Positions 1 through 10,356 of a stretch of 64,000 nt of DNA are shown here, piece by piece; the first letter of the stretch is position 1; every line of letters starts with the position of its first letter. The stretch comes from Venturia oleaginea (Eukaryota; Ascomycota; Dothideomycetes; Venturiales; Venturiaceae). The notes under the pieces are model-generated. The model was not told where the DNA came from, did not search any database, and saw only the letters and a list, made by a program, of their open reading frames with translations. The position numbers and the translations under genes were made by a program. Location of the stretch: contig JABMLP010000033.1 in NCBI GenBank assembly GCA_013176395.1, positions 124,001 through 188,000 of the forward strand. Reading direction: 5' to 3'.

Positions 1-181
1 CGTCGATGAGGCCGGGCAGGAGGGTATGGCCAGGTTTGGAGATTGTCTTGATATCAGAGGAATTGGAGGGCGATCCGACGCCAAAAGATGATATTTTTCC
101 AGATTCGACAAGGACGTAGCCATTTTCAATTTCGTCGTGGCCGTCGAAGATACGAACCTCGCGGATTATGAAGGAGGACAT
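1..181 (-). CDS. Amidohydrolase family protein, N-terminal fragment cut by window edge
   Basis: Reading the minus strand from an ATG at 181 gives about 60 residues with no intron before the window ends. The start shows the short beta-sandwich of metal-dependent amidohydrolases: a segment reading VRIFDGHDE, then a glycine-rich turn, then HTLLPGLID immediately before the edge. In imidazolonepropionase/prolidase-like amidohydrolases the next residues are the first metal-binding HxH, which lies outside this window, so catalytic competence cannot be judged. The substrate cannot be inferred from this part. Its promoter lies in 182-699, downstream of the deaminase-like gene on the same strand. The family call is fairly safe; the subfamily is open. 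Confidence 0.75.
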   Translation of the reverse strand, partial: MSSFIIREVRIFDGHDEIENGYVLVESGKISSFGVGSPSNSSDIKTISKPGHTLLPGLID

Positions 182-699
182 TTTCGTATTCGGTTGACGT
201 TGACTTTTGCTTCGAGTGCTGTGGACTTTGAATAAGGGTGAGTGGTAGAAATATGAAATTTAAGGTAGGATTGATCAAGACTCAATTACTCGTCAACAAG
301 CTCTTGTTCTTGACGGCGGGTTGGAGCAGAAGTAACGATCGGAATCCCTAGAGATCAGAGAGCAAAAAAAGGAAAGGAGTGCGTGACAGATGAAGAGGAA
401 TAATAAGCCTGTTGCAGTCCAGCCTCACATCAGAGCTTTCTCAATAGATTAGATTCGGATTACTTGAAGATGTGCAGGATGAAAGTGCAAGGCAAAAGGT
501 ATTCAAGAGAGGATACAAGAGGTGGTCCGAAGGTACAGCATGAGGTCCGAAATCGTTGGATGAGACGAGAGGGGTGATTGGTCAAGCCCGCGACTAGAGC
601 TGCAGGGTCGAATCCGGATTATGACGCTGGGGATCCGCTACGGCTCCCGAGACACGCAGACACGCAGACACGCAGACACGCAGAGCCAGCGGATACTAT
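182..699. other. Intergenic region, no gene seen
   Basis: This separates two minus-strand genes. No credible ORF was found. Near its right end lies a tandem repeat inside a hairpin (listed separately). The rest holds only purine-rich stretches and presumably the amidohydrolase promoter. Confidence 0.6.
633..694. repeat. 8-bp tandem repeat (GACACGCA x4) in the loop of an inverted repeat
   Basis: Positions 651-684 are four perfect copies of GACACGCA plus two bases. They are flanked by near-complementary arms at 633-646 and 683-694 (ATCCGCT..GGCTC and its reverse complement GAGCCAGCGGAT, with a 2-base bulge). The repeat ends just before the stop codon of the deaminase-like gene, so it would sit in that gene's 3' untranslated region or terminator. 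Confidence 0.8.
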
Positions 700-2866
700 T
701 TAAAGCCTGTTGTTCCCAACCTCCTCTCTGAGCCTTTTATAAACCTGCCGCAAGCGCGCTTTCTCGTCCTCGCCCGCAAAGGTAATGTCAACGACACCTT
801 CGCAAAGTGTGACAATATCTTCTTCGCATAGGTTGAAGTGCTCCGCAGCAAGGGCGTATTCTTTCGAGAGAGGACTGCAGAAAACACCCACGTCGTCCGT
901 CTATTCAAGTCAGCCACCATCTTATCTGCGAGGAGAAAACAGCTCACGCAAAGCGCTACACCAGCATGATTATCCTTCCACCACCCAAAATGGTGATCAC
1001 CATACGATCCTGTAATCATCTTAGCATGGACATTGCAGCTCAGGCAGAGCTCAACGCCAATTTTCCTCTTCACGATTTCCTTCTTCAAATCATCGTGGAC
1101 ATTGATGACATGACCGAGCCTGTCGGGTTGCCAACTCAGCAGCATCCACAATTCCTTATCCGAAGAAGAGATTGGAGCTTCAGCAAAATGAAGGGTGATT
1201 TTCAGTCCAACCTTCTGAGCCCTTTCAAATGCGGGTGCGAGATGATCGATAGGAACCCTGGCTGGGTCACCACAGAGGTCGACAGCACAAACACCTCGGC
1301 TGTGAAATGCTTTGGCGAGCTCAATCACTTCGTCCGCCTGCTCGAGGGTGTTTCTTCGATCCACGGAGAGGATTAAGCCGGTGCGAAGTTGATGTCGAGG
1401 GTTTTGCTCGTACTCCTTGATGCAATCAAGAACAGTCTCAACATATTTCTCCTTTGTAATATCTTGTTGCGGGATTGCCCTCGGCGTCGTTCTCAATTCA
1501 AGATATATCACACCATCTGCCTCGAAATCTGCAAGGGTCTGGAGTGTGCTGAAGCGTATGCTGTCGAGATCGGAGCAGAGTTTGTAGATGTATGACGAAA
1601 ACAGTGGAAAGAAGCTGTGTCTGCCAAGTCAATGATTTGCACTTTATTATTCTCCGAAGTGTGGAATCGACAAGGTGGCATTGGTGCAATTGCGCGTTGT
1701 GTTAATCTCGAGGAAACAACCGATCAGGGAACCCGTCTGTTGAATGACCAAATTATTCCGATTCTCTGGCCCGTGTATTTGATCGACAAACGCCACGAAC
1801 GATCGATTCCCGGCTCGATTGATCCAATAACTTCAAATTGTTTCGCATCATCGAGAGTTGGAGGCCCTCGTCTTTCCGTGGCTTGACGGCTTCTTGCGCT
1901 TTAGGAGACGACTTTGAGATCAGAGGCGATGACCGACTTGGTAAAATCCAAAAGTTTACTACCAACCTTTTATTACCGGAGATGAAGAGGACGAACTCTG
2001 CTTGCTCTGCTGGCAGCCACGTTGGAACCAGAGGACAGAGTACGGCTCTTCGGACGATGCATCCGTAGGACCATGAAAGAGGTTCTCCAATTTCAGATGC
2101 CCTGATCTGTTGTTCAGCCAATGATGTCGAGCCGAGGGCAAATGGTCAATGTCGGCCTATCTCGATATAAGGGTCACGCTGTCGATCAACTGATGCGCGA
2201 AGTTGAATCATGATGGTACCGCACCTATGCCAAGATAATATTTATGGCAGCGCTTCCTGGTAGGCATTCACGTTCGTCGCTGGTTATATAGTTGGTGGAA
2301 CGTAATTTAGTAGCTTCTGAATGTGCCACAACTGCTGGTCCATATGAATAGCAGTATGTAAATGGCAATCCGTTTTACGACTTCCGAAAGGCGTGTCCGA
2401 GTGTAGAACCACCAGTCGACTCCAATCCGCATGAAGTAGACGCCTCGGGCCAGATGTTGATGCTCACCCGTGACAGAGATGACGGGCAATTGAGAGCAAT
2501 ACTTACGTGGTCAAGTCATAATCAACCTTGCCGGGCGGAATGGCTACGAGAGGATCTTCAAGGTCAATTGTAGCGTCCACTGACTTCTTCTGCTCCCAGA
2601 TGCGATGGAGGCAGTCGCGACTGATACTTCCACTGAGATGGGCGTGAAGCTGTGATGGAAACGAATCATGGCATCAGCAAGCTGAAAGCAATGGGAGCCG
2701 GCGTCATGGAAGGTCAAGAAGGGAATGCATTTCTTTGGTCCGCAACGAGTGGAATTAAGCCAAACTCGTCTTGATCCGTGAAAGTCAACGCGGCTTGGCT
2801 GAGACTCACCTCAATCTTAGGCAAGGTGGTGAGAGCGAAGCTGCCCAGACCGGCGGGAGGGCTCAT
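700..2866 (-). CDS. Adenosine deaminase-like protein (ADAL / N6-methyl-AMP deaminase type)
   Basis: Four exons: 2866-2810, 2649-2507, 1620-948 and 900-700 (stop at 700-702). They join in frame at introns of 160, 886 and 47 bp, all with GT..AG ends. The family is metal-dependent deaminases of adenosine or N6-methyl-AMP, cytosolic purine-salvage enzymes. Visible motifs in order are LPKIE-LHAHLSGSIS (metal HxH), a GVIYLELRTTPR strand, ITLHFAEAP (catalytic Glu region), RLGHV, ELCLSCNV, and CTDDVGVF (metal Asp) split across the last intron. Start: the ATG at 2866 precedes the conserved LPKIE by about 15 residues, as usual. Oddity: the 886-bp second intron is very long for this genome, and it separates the HxH exon from the rest. 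No coding sequence recognisable as part of this family lies inside it. The protein would be about 357 aa, normal for ADAL. Confidence 0.85.
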
Positions 2867-3368
2867 ATTCTGACAGCGGGACAAGATGTGGCTAGGATAC
2901 CTTTGTTCCAAGTGACTTGCTCAACAATCAACCCGTGTTGGTCTGGCTAATGGAGTTCCATTGTCCGCGACGCGTTCGAGTTATCAGGCTAGACGGGCTA
3001 CGGTAGTCTGTCGAGGTCTATCGGCCAAAAGGTCCTTGGTCTTGGTTGGTCCCGGTCCTGGTCCTGCTTTCCTCATCTCACGCTTCTGCTACATACACCA
3101 ACACAACAACGCCAACAATCCATAGGCTTCCCGTCTATAATCACTGTCCGTCGCGTTGTATAGACAGAGCACCCCTCCCATCGTCAATACACTCCCCATC
3201 CGCCATTGTCCCCCGGCCCCGTCTCAGTCTTCCCCTGAACCTCTGTCCCCACAGCCAACGCCCTCGTAAGATACAAGACCTTGACTTCGTCCCAATCCCA
3301 GCGCCGCAACGGCCTTGTCACCAACAACAACGTCGACCTGACCCACACCACAATACACCACCGTCGAG
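2867..3368. other. Divergent promoter region between deaminase-like gene and Gbeta
   Basis: About 500 bp between divergent starts. The part from about 3040 to 3368 is strongly C/T- and CA-rich, as is common for 5' leaders of well-expressed fungal genes. No separate gene was seen. Confidence 0.5.
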
Positions 3369-4915
3369 ATGGCGGACATGAATGCCGAGTCCATTCAGCA
3401 GCGCATCCAGATAGCTCGCCGCGACGCAGAAGCTCTGAAAGATCGTATAAAGCGCAAGAAGGATGAGCTCGCAGACACCACTCGTAAGTGCCAGACGTTA
3501 CGGAGAAGCTCATCATTCTCGTCGTACAGCTCAAAAGCCGTATTGGGACTAATTGTCGGGCAGTCCGCGAAGTCGCCAGACAACGAGTGGACCAGTTACC
3601 GCGATTAACAATGAAGACAAAACGTACGCTCAAGGGACATTTGGCCAAAATCTACGCAATGCATTGGTCGACCGACAGAAGGCATCTCGTTTCGGCATCG
3701 CAGGACGGAAAACTCATCATCTGGGACGCATACACAACGAACAAAGTCCACGCAATTCCCCTGCGATCTTCATGGGTTATGACATGCGCATACTCTCCTA
3801 GCGGAAACTACGTGGCTTGCGGTGGTCTGGACAACATTTGCTCCATCTACAACCTGTCTGCTCGAGAAGGCCCAACGCGCGTGGCCCGCGAGCTCTCCGG
3901 ACACTCTGGCTACCTCAGTTGCTGCCGCTTTATCAACGACCGTCGCATTTTGACATCCTCTGGAGATATGACCTGTGTGCTATGGGATGTGGAGACGGGC
4001 GCCAAGTTACACGAATTTGCAGACCATCTCGGTGACGTGATGAGTCTGAGCATCAACCCGTTGGACAACAATCAGTTCGTTTCTGGTGCTTGCGATGCCT
4101 TTGCAAAATTATGGGACATTCGGCAGCAACGATGCATACAGACATTTGCTGCCCACGACTCGGACATCAATGCGATTCAGTACTTCCCCAATGGAAACGC
4201 CTTTGGGACCGGCTCCGACGATGCGTCTTGCCGTCTCTTTGATATTCGCGCCGATCGCGAACTTCAAAGCTACACGGTATGTTCTTCTCACACTCTCTCG
4301 TCCTGCATGTCTTTCTCTTATGAGCCTGGTGTCAACACTGCCGTTGTCGATTTGTCAGCTCCTTTCTCCATTACTCGACGAGCTGTGTCCTAGGGCGCAT
4401 GGACGGCTCGATCGCATGACTTGACACTTTGCGCTTTCCCCATTTGCTATGCCCGTGACGCAATCCCGCTGAAGCACCCGATATCCCGCCCGACCGTCTC
4501 CGCTCATCACAGATGATGAAACCGTTGTGGAACAATTGGAATTGAACACCAGCTGACTATCATTTCAATACAGATTGGCGAGCCTGTGTGCGGTATCACG
4601 TCTGTCGCCTTCTCGGTCTCTGGCAGACTGCTGTTCGCCGGCTACGATGATTTCGAATGCAAGGTATGGTTGATTACTTGGAATCTGCTCGAACTTCAAC
4701 CTAATCCTCAATGTTTAGGTCTGGGACGTACTTCGTGGGGAGCGTGTTGGTACGCTCCAAGGTCATGACAACCGAGTGAGTTGTTTGGGCGTCAGTAATG
4801 ATGCCATGAGTCTGTGCACAGGGTCTTGGGACTCGATGGTGGGTTTCTCCATCCTCCTCTACACCTTTTCCCGCTCGTGCTAACACTCGTTTCACAGCTT
4901 CGTGTCTGGGCATAG
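3369..4915 (+). CDS. gpb1: Heterotrimeric G-protein beta subunit
   Basis: Five exons: 3369-3483, 3564-4276, 4574-4663, 4719-4838 and 4898-4915, giving 351 aa (fungal Gbeta is about 350-360). It forms the Gbeta-gamma dimer that couples membrane receptors to MAPK and cAMP signalling in growth, mating and virulence. An N-terminal coiled coil (residues about 5-40, with charged heptads and LREVARQ across the first intron) for Ggamma binding is followed by seven WD repeats. Signatures include [59 protein letters not shown] and the terminal LRVWA-stop on an 18-bp last exon. The 297-bp third intron is long compared with its neighbours (55-80 bp). A phosducin-like gene, known to assist Gbeta-gamma folding, lies next on the same strand. 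Product identity is very secure; exon joins all keep frame. Confidence 0.95.
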
Positions 4916-6731
4916 TTGCGGCAGCCTAAGTTTTGTTACTTCCGTCACATCTAGCCATCTCCAGCAGCCACACTCCACGATCAGATTGGGAGACAGGTTG
5001 AAACCACAAGTTTTCCCGGATGACTACCCAGCTTTCGAGTGCTGATTCTATCTGGTTGAAGACGAGCTGCAACACCTGGTCCGACCATCCAATTGACTTT
5101 TGAGCGACGGGGACGCAACTATACCAGGAATATGGACTACCACTACCCAATTCCAAATTCATCATCTTTTGTGTTCATGGCGCATGCCGGGGAATGTTCA
5201 TTTTGGAGGCTCGATGCGATGCGCGGTTCAATTCATACTACTATGCTGCAATACTACATTGTCGAATGGAGGAGGAAGAGAGAGATGAGCTGGTGGGTAC
5301 TGCTATTTCGTTGTCTCGCTGCTCGCATTTCGGAGCGCCTCTCCCAAAAGCTCTATTTGGAATAATTTTTCTCGCCTTGACCCCAAAGTTCGCTTCTTAC
5401 TTGTATCTTTTTTTTTTTTAATTCGACTGCTTCTCTTACGAGGGTGCGCTTTTTTGGGTGTGGTTCATAGGTGTGTTCTATTTTCGATGGGGGAGAAGGT
5501 TCGCATCAAGTCGATAGATGTATGGATTGTGTTTTTCTTGGGCATGGAGGCGTCTCGAGCCCAGGGAAATCGTTAACCGGGACTCGAGTCTTATGTACAC
5601 GTAATCACCGTGTATTGTTTTTCAACTCGGTTGGATTCCTGCCGTTCTGACGATGCGTGAGAGTTCCAAGAGAAATGGCTGGTACACACTTTAGTCCATT
5701 ATATGAGACCGTAACCCAGGTTCTCTCTGGGCCCATTTAAGGGTATGGTCTTACATACGCGTCTATCAGCTTATGCTTACCTGCTCTTCTGATACGCAAG
5801 TACTGGACTCAATCATCTCGTATTCAAGGTATATCTCTATTGCTGCTGTGTGTGGTGGAATAGAGCCACGACTACTTCGTTTGAGCTTGCCTACTGCCCT
5901 TCTGTACGAAGTTGGGAGGATTATCAAGATGGAAGTTAGCATTGGAGAATTAAGGAAAGATGAAGTTGTACTATTGATGTTACCGAAGCAACCTTCGTGA
6001 TGCTGGTAGAGATGTTGAAGGCTAGCTGCATGAATTTTGTGGTCCGGGGTTTTGACAGCGACGTTGGACTTGTTTCGAAGACGTGTACATCCTCGTCATG
6101 TTTCGAAGACGTGTACTATGGTATGATGGGGTTTAAACGTTAATTGGCACCCTTGTCGTGGCTATAGCGTCAAATCTTCCAGTATATGTTCTCAACTCTA
6201 CCATCCGTGCTGCGTTAACGTTTAACAGCCATGATACCATAGTATATCCTCGTCATGTTTCGAAGACGGGGGTTAAATTTCGGGAGGCCTGCTATGGTAT
6301 CAGACACGCGGTTGGGACCATGTTTCGGCGTCGGACAAGTGTAGCGTCCCTCCAGTGCCAGTTTCAAAGCCATACCACGTGTCCGCCCTGGCCCTGCCCC
6401 TCTGCCGTCTCGTGGGTTTCGAAGCTCAGGCTGATGTTTACGGCCTAATTTGCTATGATTCCATCGATTCCCGCAAGCTGATTTGACGCTTCCTTTGCCT
6501 GCCCCTGTATCGGTGCCATGAGGCAGATAAACATAGAAGGACACCCCCCAGCCACTCCTTCTACCCTGGACCTTCAAGACCTTGACCCTGTCCTTGACCT
6601 TGACCTTGCCTGCTCTCACCGACCGTCCGTTTCACAACTTTTCCAGGAACCGAAACATCCCAAGCATCACGCGCGCAGAAGCCCGACACAGAGTGCTCCT
6701 ACACAAACTCACCAGAAATCAAATACCAGCT
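4916..6731. other. 1.8-kb intergenic region with repeats, no gene seen
   Basis: This lies between the Gbeta stop and the phosducin-like start. Short ORFs here (for example 5093-5421 and 6158-6619) have no recognisable domain or splice support. A T12 run near 5408 fits a Gbeta 3' end or terminator. Repeats at 6071-6268 are described separately. The last 200 bp is C/T-rich leader of the next gene. Confidence 0.5.
6071..6268. repeat. Imperfect inverted repeat nested in short direct repeats
   Basis: TGTTTCGAAGACG occurs at about 6071, 6100 and 6257; a 21-base block CCTCGTCATG..GAAGACG occurs at 6091-6111 and 6248-6268. A 29-bp inverted repeat has arms 6115-6143 and 6215-6243 (ACTATGGTAT..AACGTTAA, about 25 of 29 matching). 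It encloses a 71-bp loop without coding content. It resembles a small MITE-like or palindromic element, but no clear target duplication was found. Confidence 0.6.
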
Positions 6732-7669
6732 ATGGCCTCCACCGCCGCCCAGGACGAGTTCAACGCTCTTTTTGAAAGCTCTTACGCCGCTGCAAGATCC
6801 CATCCTGAAGACGTAGGAAACCAGACACCAGAGCATTCGGATTCCGAGCCCAACGACGATCCATCTGAAAATCACTTCTACGAGAAAGACGACGACGTCG
6901 CTGCCAGCAACATGCGCTCGGCATACTATATCCCCAAGCTGCGGAGCGAAGCCAATACCGGTCCAAAGGGTGTCATCGCTGATGCCCAAGCCTTCGAGCA
7001 AGCCAAAAAACAAGCTCGCTTTTCTTCCTCGAGGAAAGGACGCGAATCACCGCCTGCAGCTGTACCGCGTGCCTATCACAATGACGACTATGAGAAGTCC
7101 AGCGAGGAAGAGGATGACGACGGTTTCATGGCACGGTGGAGACAGCGACGACTACAAGAACTGACGAATAAGCGTTTTACTCGAGGGCCGAGTCCCAACA
7201 ATGCCAACAACAGAGTGTGGGGTAGCCTGCTCAGAGTCGATGCTGAAGGATATCTGGATGCTATTGAGAAGGCTCCTGCTCACATGGTGGTGGTTGTATT
7301 GATCTACGATCCAATGGTCAGTCTTTCGCTTTCATGTCCTCCAACTGCCACTAACAGTCACCCGTACAGTCCGAGATCAGCCACATGGTCCAAGAATGCG
7401 TCCGAGAAATCGCAAAATCTTACACAACGACTCGATTCGTACAATTGAACTACGAGGAAGCCGAGATGGAAGTGGCAGGCGTGCCAGCTATCCTAGCATA
7501 CAGGGGCGGCGACAAATTTGCAGGTCTGGTACCTGTTGTCGATGAGATCCCAGAAGACCAAGGACTCTGTGCGAAGAGTCTGGCAATGGTTCTGGAGAAG
7601 TACGTAACCGTTGTCGTCTACCCCTGCACTTCACTGGACTGACGATGACACAGACACGAAGTCTTGTAA
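6732..7669 (+). CDS. Phosducin-like protein (Gbeta-gamma assembly factor)
   Basis: Three exons: 6732-7316, 7370-7599 and 7654-7669, giving 276 aa. Phosducin-like proteins have a thioredoxin fold and help CCT chaperonin load Gbeta so it can pair with Ggamma; fungal examples are BDM-1 and PhnA. Visible features are an acidic, helical N-terminal half (E/D-rich around residues 30-60 and the run SSEEEDDD near residue 130), FMARWRQRRLQEL, and a thioredoxin-like half with HMVVVVLIYDP, FVQLNYEEAEMEVAGVPAILAYRGGDK (family-typical) and LVPVVDEIPED. The last exon encodes only the final residues HEVL plus the stop. Start: an in-frame ATG at 6732 (MASTAAQDEF) fits; the frame is open further upstream, so a longer N-terminus cannot be excluded. 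Its immediate neighbour upstream is Gbeta itself. Confidence 0.9.
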
Positions 7670-9405
7670 GAGTGCCTACATCCATTTTTACGACACAAAT
7701 ACGCCTTCATTTACTTGAATGCTCAGTATACATATTTAATAGCACATACCCTACGAGATTTTCCATGAGAAGCATTTAGACGTCATCCTTTCATCTGGGG
7801 TTATACGGCACAGTACGAAGGATATGTTTTCGGGTTATACGGATCGGAGTTTTGAACTATGGGTATAGAACGACATGCATCAGCTTTACTAGCGACTTGG
7901 TACCTGTCATACGTTCTGAGGCGTCTAGATTATGGCTCCTGTGTTTGGTCGGTAGATATCCCACTCCTGGAGAGGCGGTTTTTTGTTTTGCAAAATTCAT
8001 GCATGTTTTGCGATCGGTGATCAGGATCTTTTCTTTCATATGACTGCGAGCCCGGTGCAGAATACTCCAGTTACCTTTTACCCTTTCCCTTCATCCTCGT
8101 AGCCTTACAATGGGTCGTTCCCTCCACTGTCTCGAACCCAGCGCGGTGAGACTGGATCCTATCTTCTTCTGGCAATTTCTCAGAACCGGATTGCCGGAAA
8201 TCTATCAACACCAATGTTGAGTAAGGCAGTGTACTCTGTGTCCACGGCTGTTTGGGGGCTCCAATTGCCAACCCAACGTGCGCCCTTCCCACCTTTCACT
8301 TTTCCCTTCAGGTCTCAAAAACCTTTCACGAAGCCTCCCTATAACAACGATACCCTATCAAACTCACTTTCTCCGTCGACATCGTCCCGCCACCGATATC
8401 TGCCCTTACCGGCTCGATAGTCGGTTTGCTCAGGACATTCATCCGCTTAATTGCACTCCTCAACCGCTCAATCATGTCCTCGGTCACTAATTCCTGCTCA
8501 TCCACATCATCTCTAACCCCCGTATTCCCCAACGCCCACCCGTCCCAATCTCCTTCCTGGCTCCCTCTTCCACAGATTCTCTAGAAACGCGAGGGATGCT
8601 TCGGTCCTGTAGCCGAGGGACCAGTAAGTCGGATGGAGGAAATGGGTCAGAGCCCCCCGTCTAACCAACCCGACCAAGCCGTTGATCGTGTCGGGTGGTG
8701 GTGGGGAGGTGGAGATGGAAGAGGGCGGAGGTGTTGTTGCGAGGAGGCATATCGTGTATATCAATTTGCTGCTTTTGAATACCTCGGGATCCACTCTTTT
8801 GCTGAAATGGGCGAGGTCCAGGCACGTGCGAGGCTAGTAAAGTAGGTGAGTTGCTACAAGTAAGCGAATATGTTGGCAGAGAGAGGTATGTGTACAAATT
8901 TCCATGAACAACTTCTAAACTTCTAATCTCAAATACCTTCGCTGCCTCTAGGCCTAAGGAGAAGTCTGGCTGATCTAATCGGGCTGGCCATTTTCTGGAC
9001 ATGGACGAAGCAAGATAGATTTCAAAGCGGGATCTGGAGGGTGTATTCATCACCTTTATTAACCTCCGGCCACAGCAATAACCACCCCTGCTTGATAATC
9101 ACAGGGAGGCTAGTACGATGCCAACATGGTATCGAAAGCTTATTTCGATCCCGGATGATTCTCAGCCTTCGCATCTTGAAGGTCTTAGCGGCGACGCGAG
9201 AAATGTTCGGTGGTAGTTGCTATCCGCCATCTCACAGGTCGAGATTTCCCCATTGGACCGAGGCTGGCGCCACGATCACGATAAGAGCTTCATTCAATCT
9301 CAAGATCCCAAATACCATATCCACAGTCCCATTGCGCTACAAACAGCTAGATACTCCCCCTCACGCGACCATTCCCCTCTCAATTACGCAAAACAATCGC
9401 ACAGC
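7670..9405. other. Intergenic region with one uncertain minus-strand ORF pair
   Basis: On the minus strand, 8794-8513 and 8532-8326 read in different frames but look protein-like (HPTYWSLGYRTEASLAFLENL, then ELVTEDMIERLRSAIKRM). No convincing intron joins them: a donor and acceptor with compatible phase is missing. This may be a decayed gene, a frameshifted gene, or chance. No family was recognised. The remaining sequence to 9405 holds nothing else I can support. Confidence 0.35.
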
Positions 9406-10116
9406 ATGGCCGACCCCTCCAATCCTGACGCTTCTCCCGCTTCGCCATCACCCTTTCTCCTCCTCCCATGCGAAATCCGTCTCCAAAGTACATGACTCCT
9501 AATCCTTCCACCCTCTCAAATCCCAAACTAACAACCTCCAGTCTACACCCTCCTCCTAACACCCTCCTCTCCAATTCACCTCTACCAACGCCAAACAACC
9601 CGCTCCAGCAGCAACACAACCCTCGTGCCCCCAACCCTCCACCTAACCCCCTCCCTCCTCACCACCTCCCGCCAAATCCATTCCGAAGCATTGCCAATCC
9701 TCTATTCCACCCAAAAATTCTGCGCACACCCTTCCCTCTTAACGTCAATGCCGTATTTGTTATTTCCCTCTCGACCTATAATTTCACCCCAAATGAGTGG
9801 AATGATAAGCAATTGGTATTTGAACATTAGACTGGACACGGATCCTCGCTTTACACCCTCTCAGATTACGGCTGCCTTTACGGGATGTGATGAGTTGGAA
9901 GTGGAGGTGTGGCAGGCGGAATATGGGACAAGCGATTTGAATACGCTGAGGATGTTTGAAGGGGTAAGGAGAGTAAAGAGGGCCAAGATTGTGGGGAATA
10001 TATGCGAGGGGTATAGGATGTGGTTGGAGGGCTGTATGAGAGCGGATGAGGGAAAACCTGTAGAAGAGTTCGAAGGGAACATGGGCGTCCAGCTTTGGAG
10101 GGGTGGGAACCGATAA
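9406..10116 (+). CDS. Small 'LPxEIR..IY' domain protein, function unknown
   Basis: Two exons, 9406-9487 and 9542-10116, joined across a 54-bp GT..AG intron, giving 218 aa. The N-terminal half has the pattern FLLLPCEIRLQIYTLLL followed by LLTTSRQIHSEALPILYST. This is the signature of a large family of ascomycete proteins of unknown function (F-box/2EXR-like, expanded in filamentous fungi) that may act as adaptors. The C-terminal part continues with a beta strand (ISNWYLNIRLDTD) and a helical end. Splicing within the codon for Ile of IYTLLL restores the motif exactly, which supports the intron. No partner is suggested by the neighbours. Confidence 0.75.
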
Positions 10117-10356
10117 CAGCGAGAGAAAGTACAAGAAATGCGAATCGTACATTGATCGGGCTATACTCCCGACATAACAGGTGAAATAAAGAGCCAACAG
10201 GCAGATTGTGACAGACAATCAAAGTCAAAGGCTATATAGTTTTGGTCTATTCCACGTTATTCATCATGAATGCTTTGTCACATTACCATCTGACTATTTC
10301 TGTTACATCTTCAGTCTCCTTCGCATCGAATCAATCGCGCCAAATGTCAAGCAAAT

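Noticed and set aside
603..613. GGGTCGAATCC resembling a tRNA B box, with an A-box-like TGGTCAAG upstream
   Set aside because: No acceptor stem or cloverleaf could be folded by eye.
1753..2141. Minus-strand ORFs inside the long ADAL intron as extra exons
   Set aside because: Family alignment shows no missing residues between the flanking exons, and these frames resemble nothing known.
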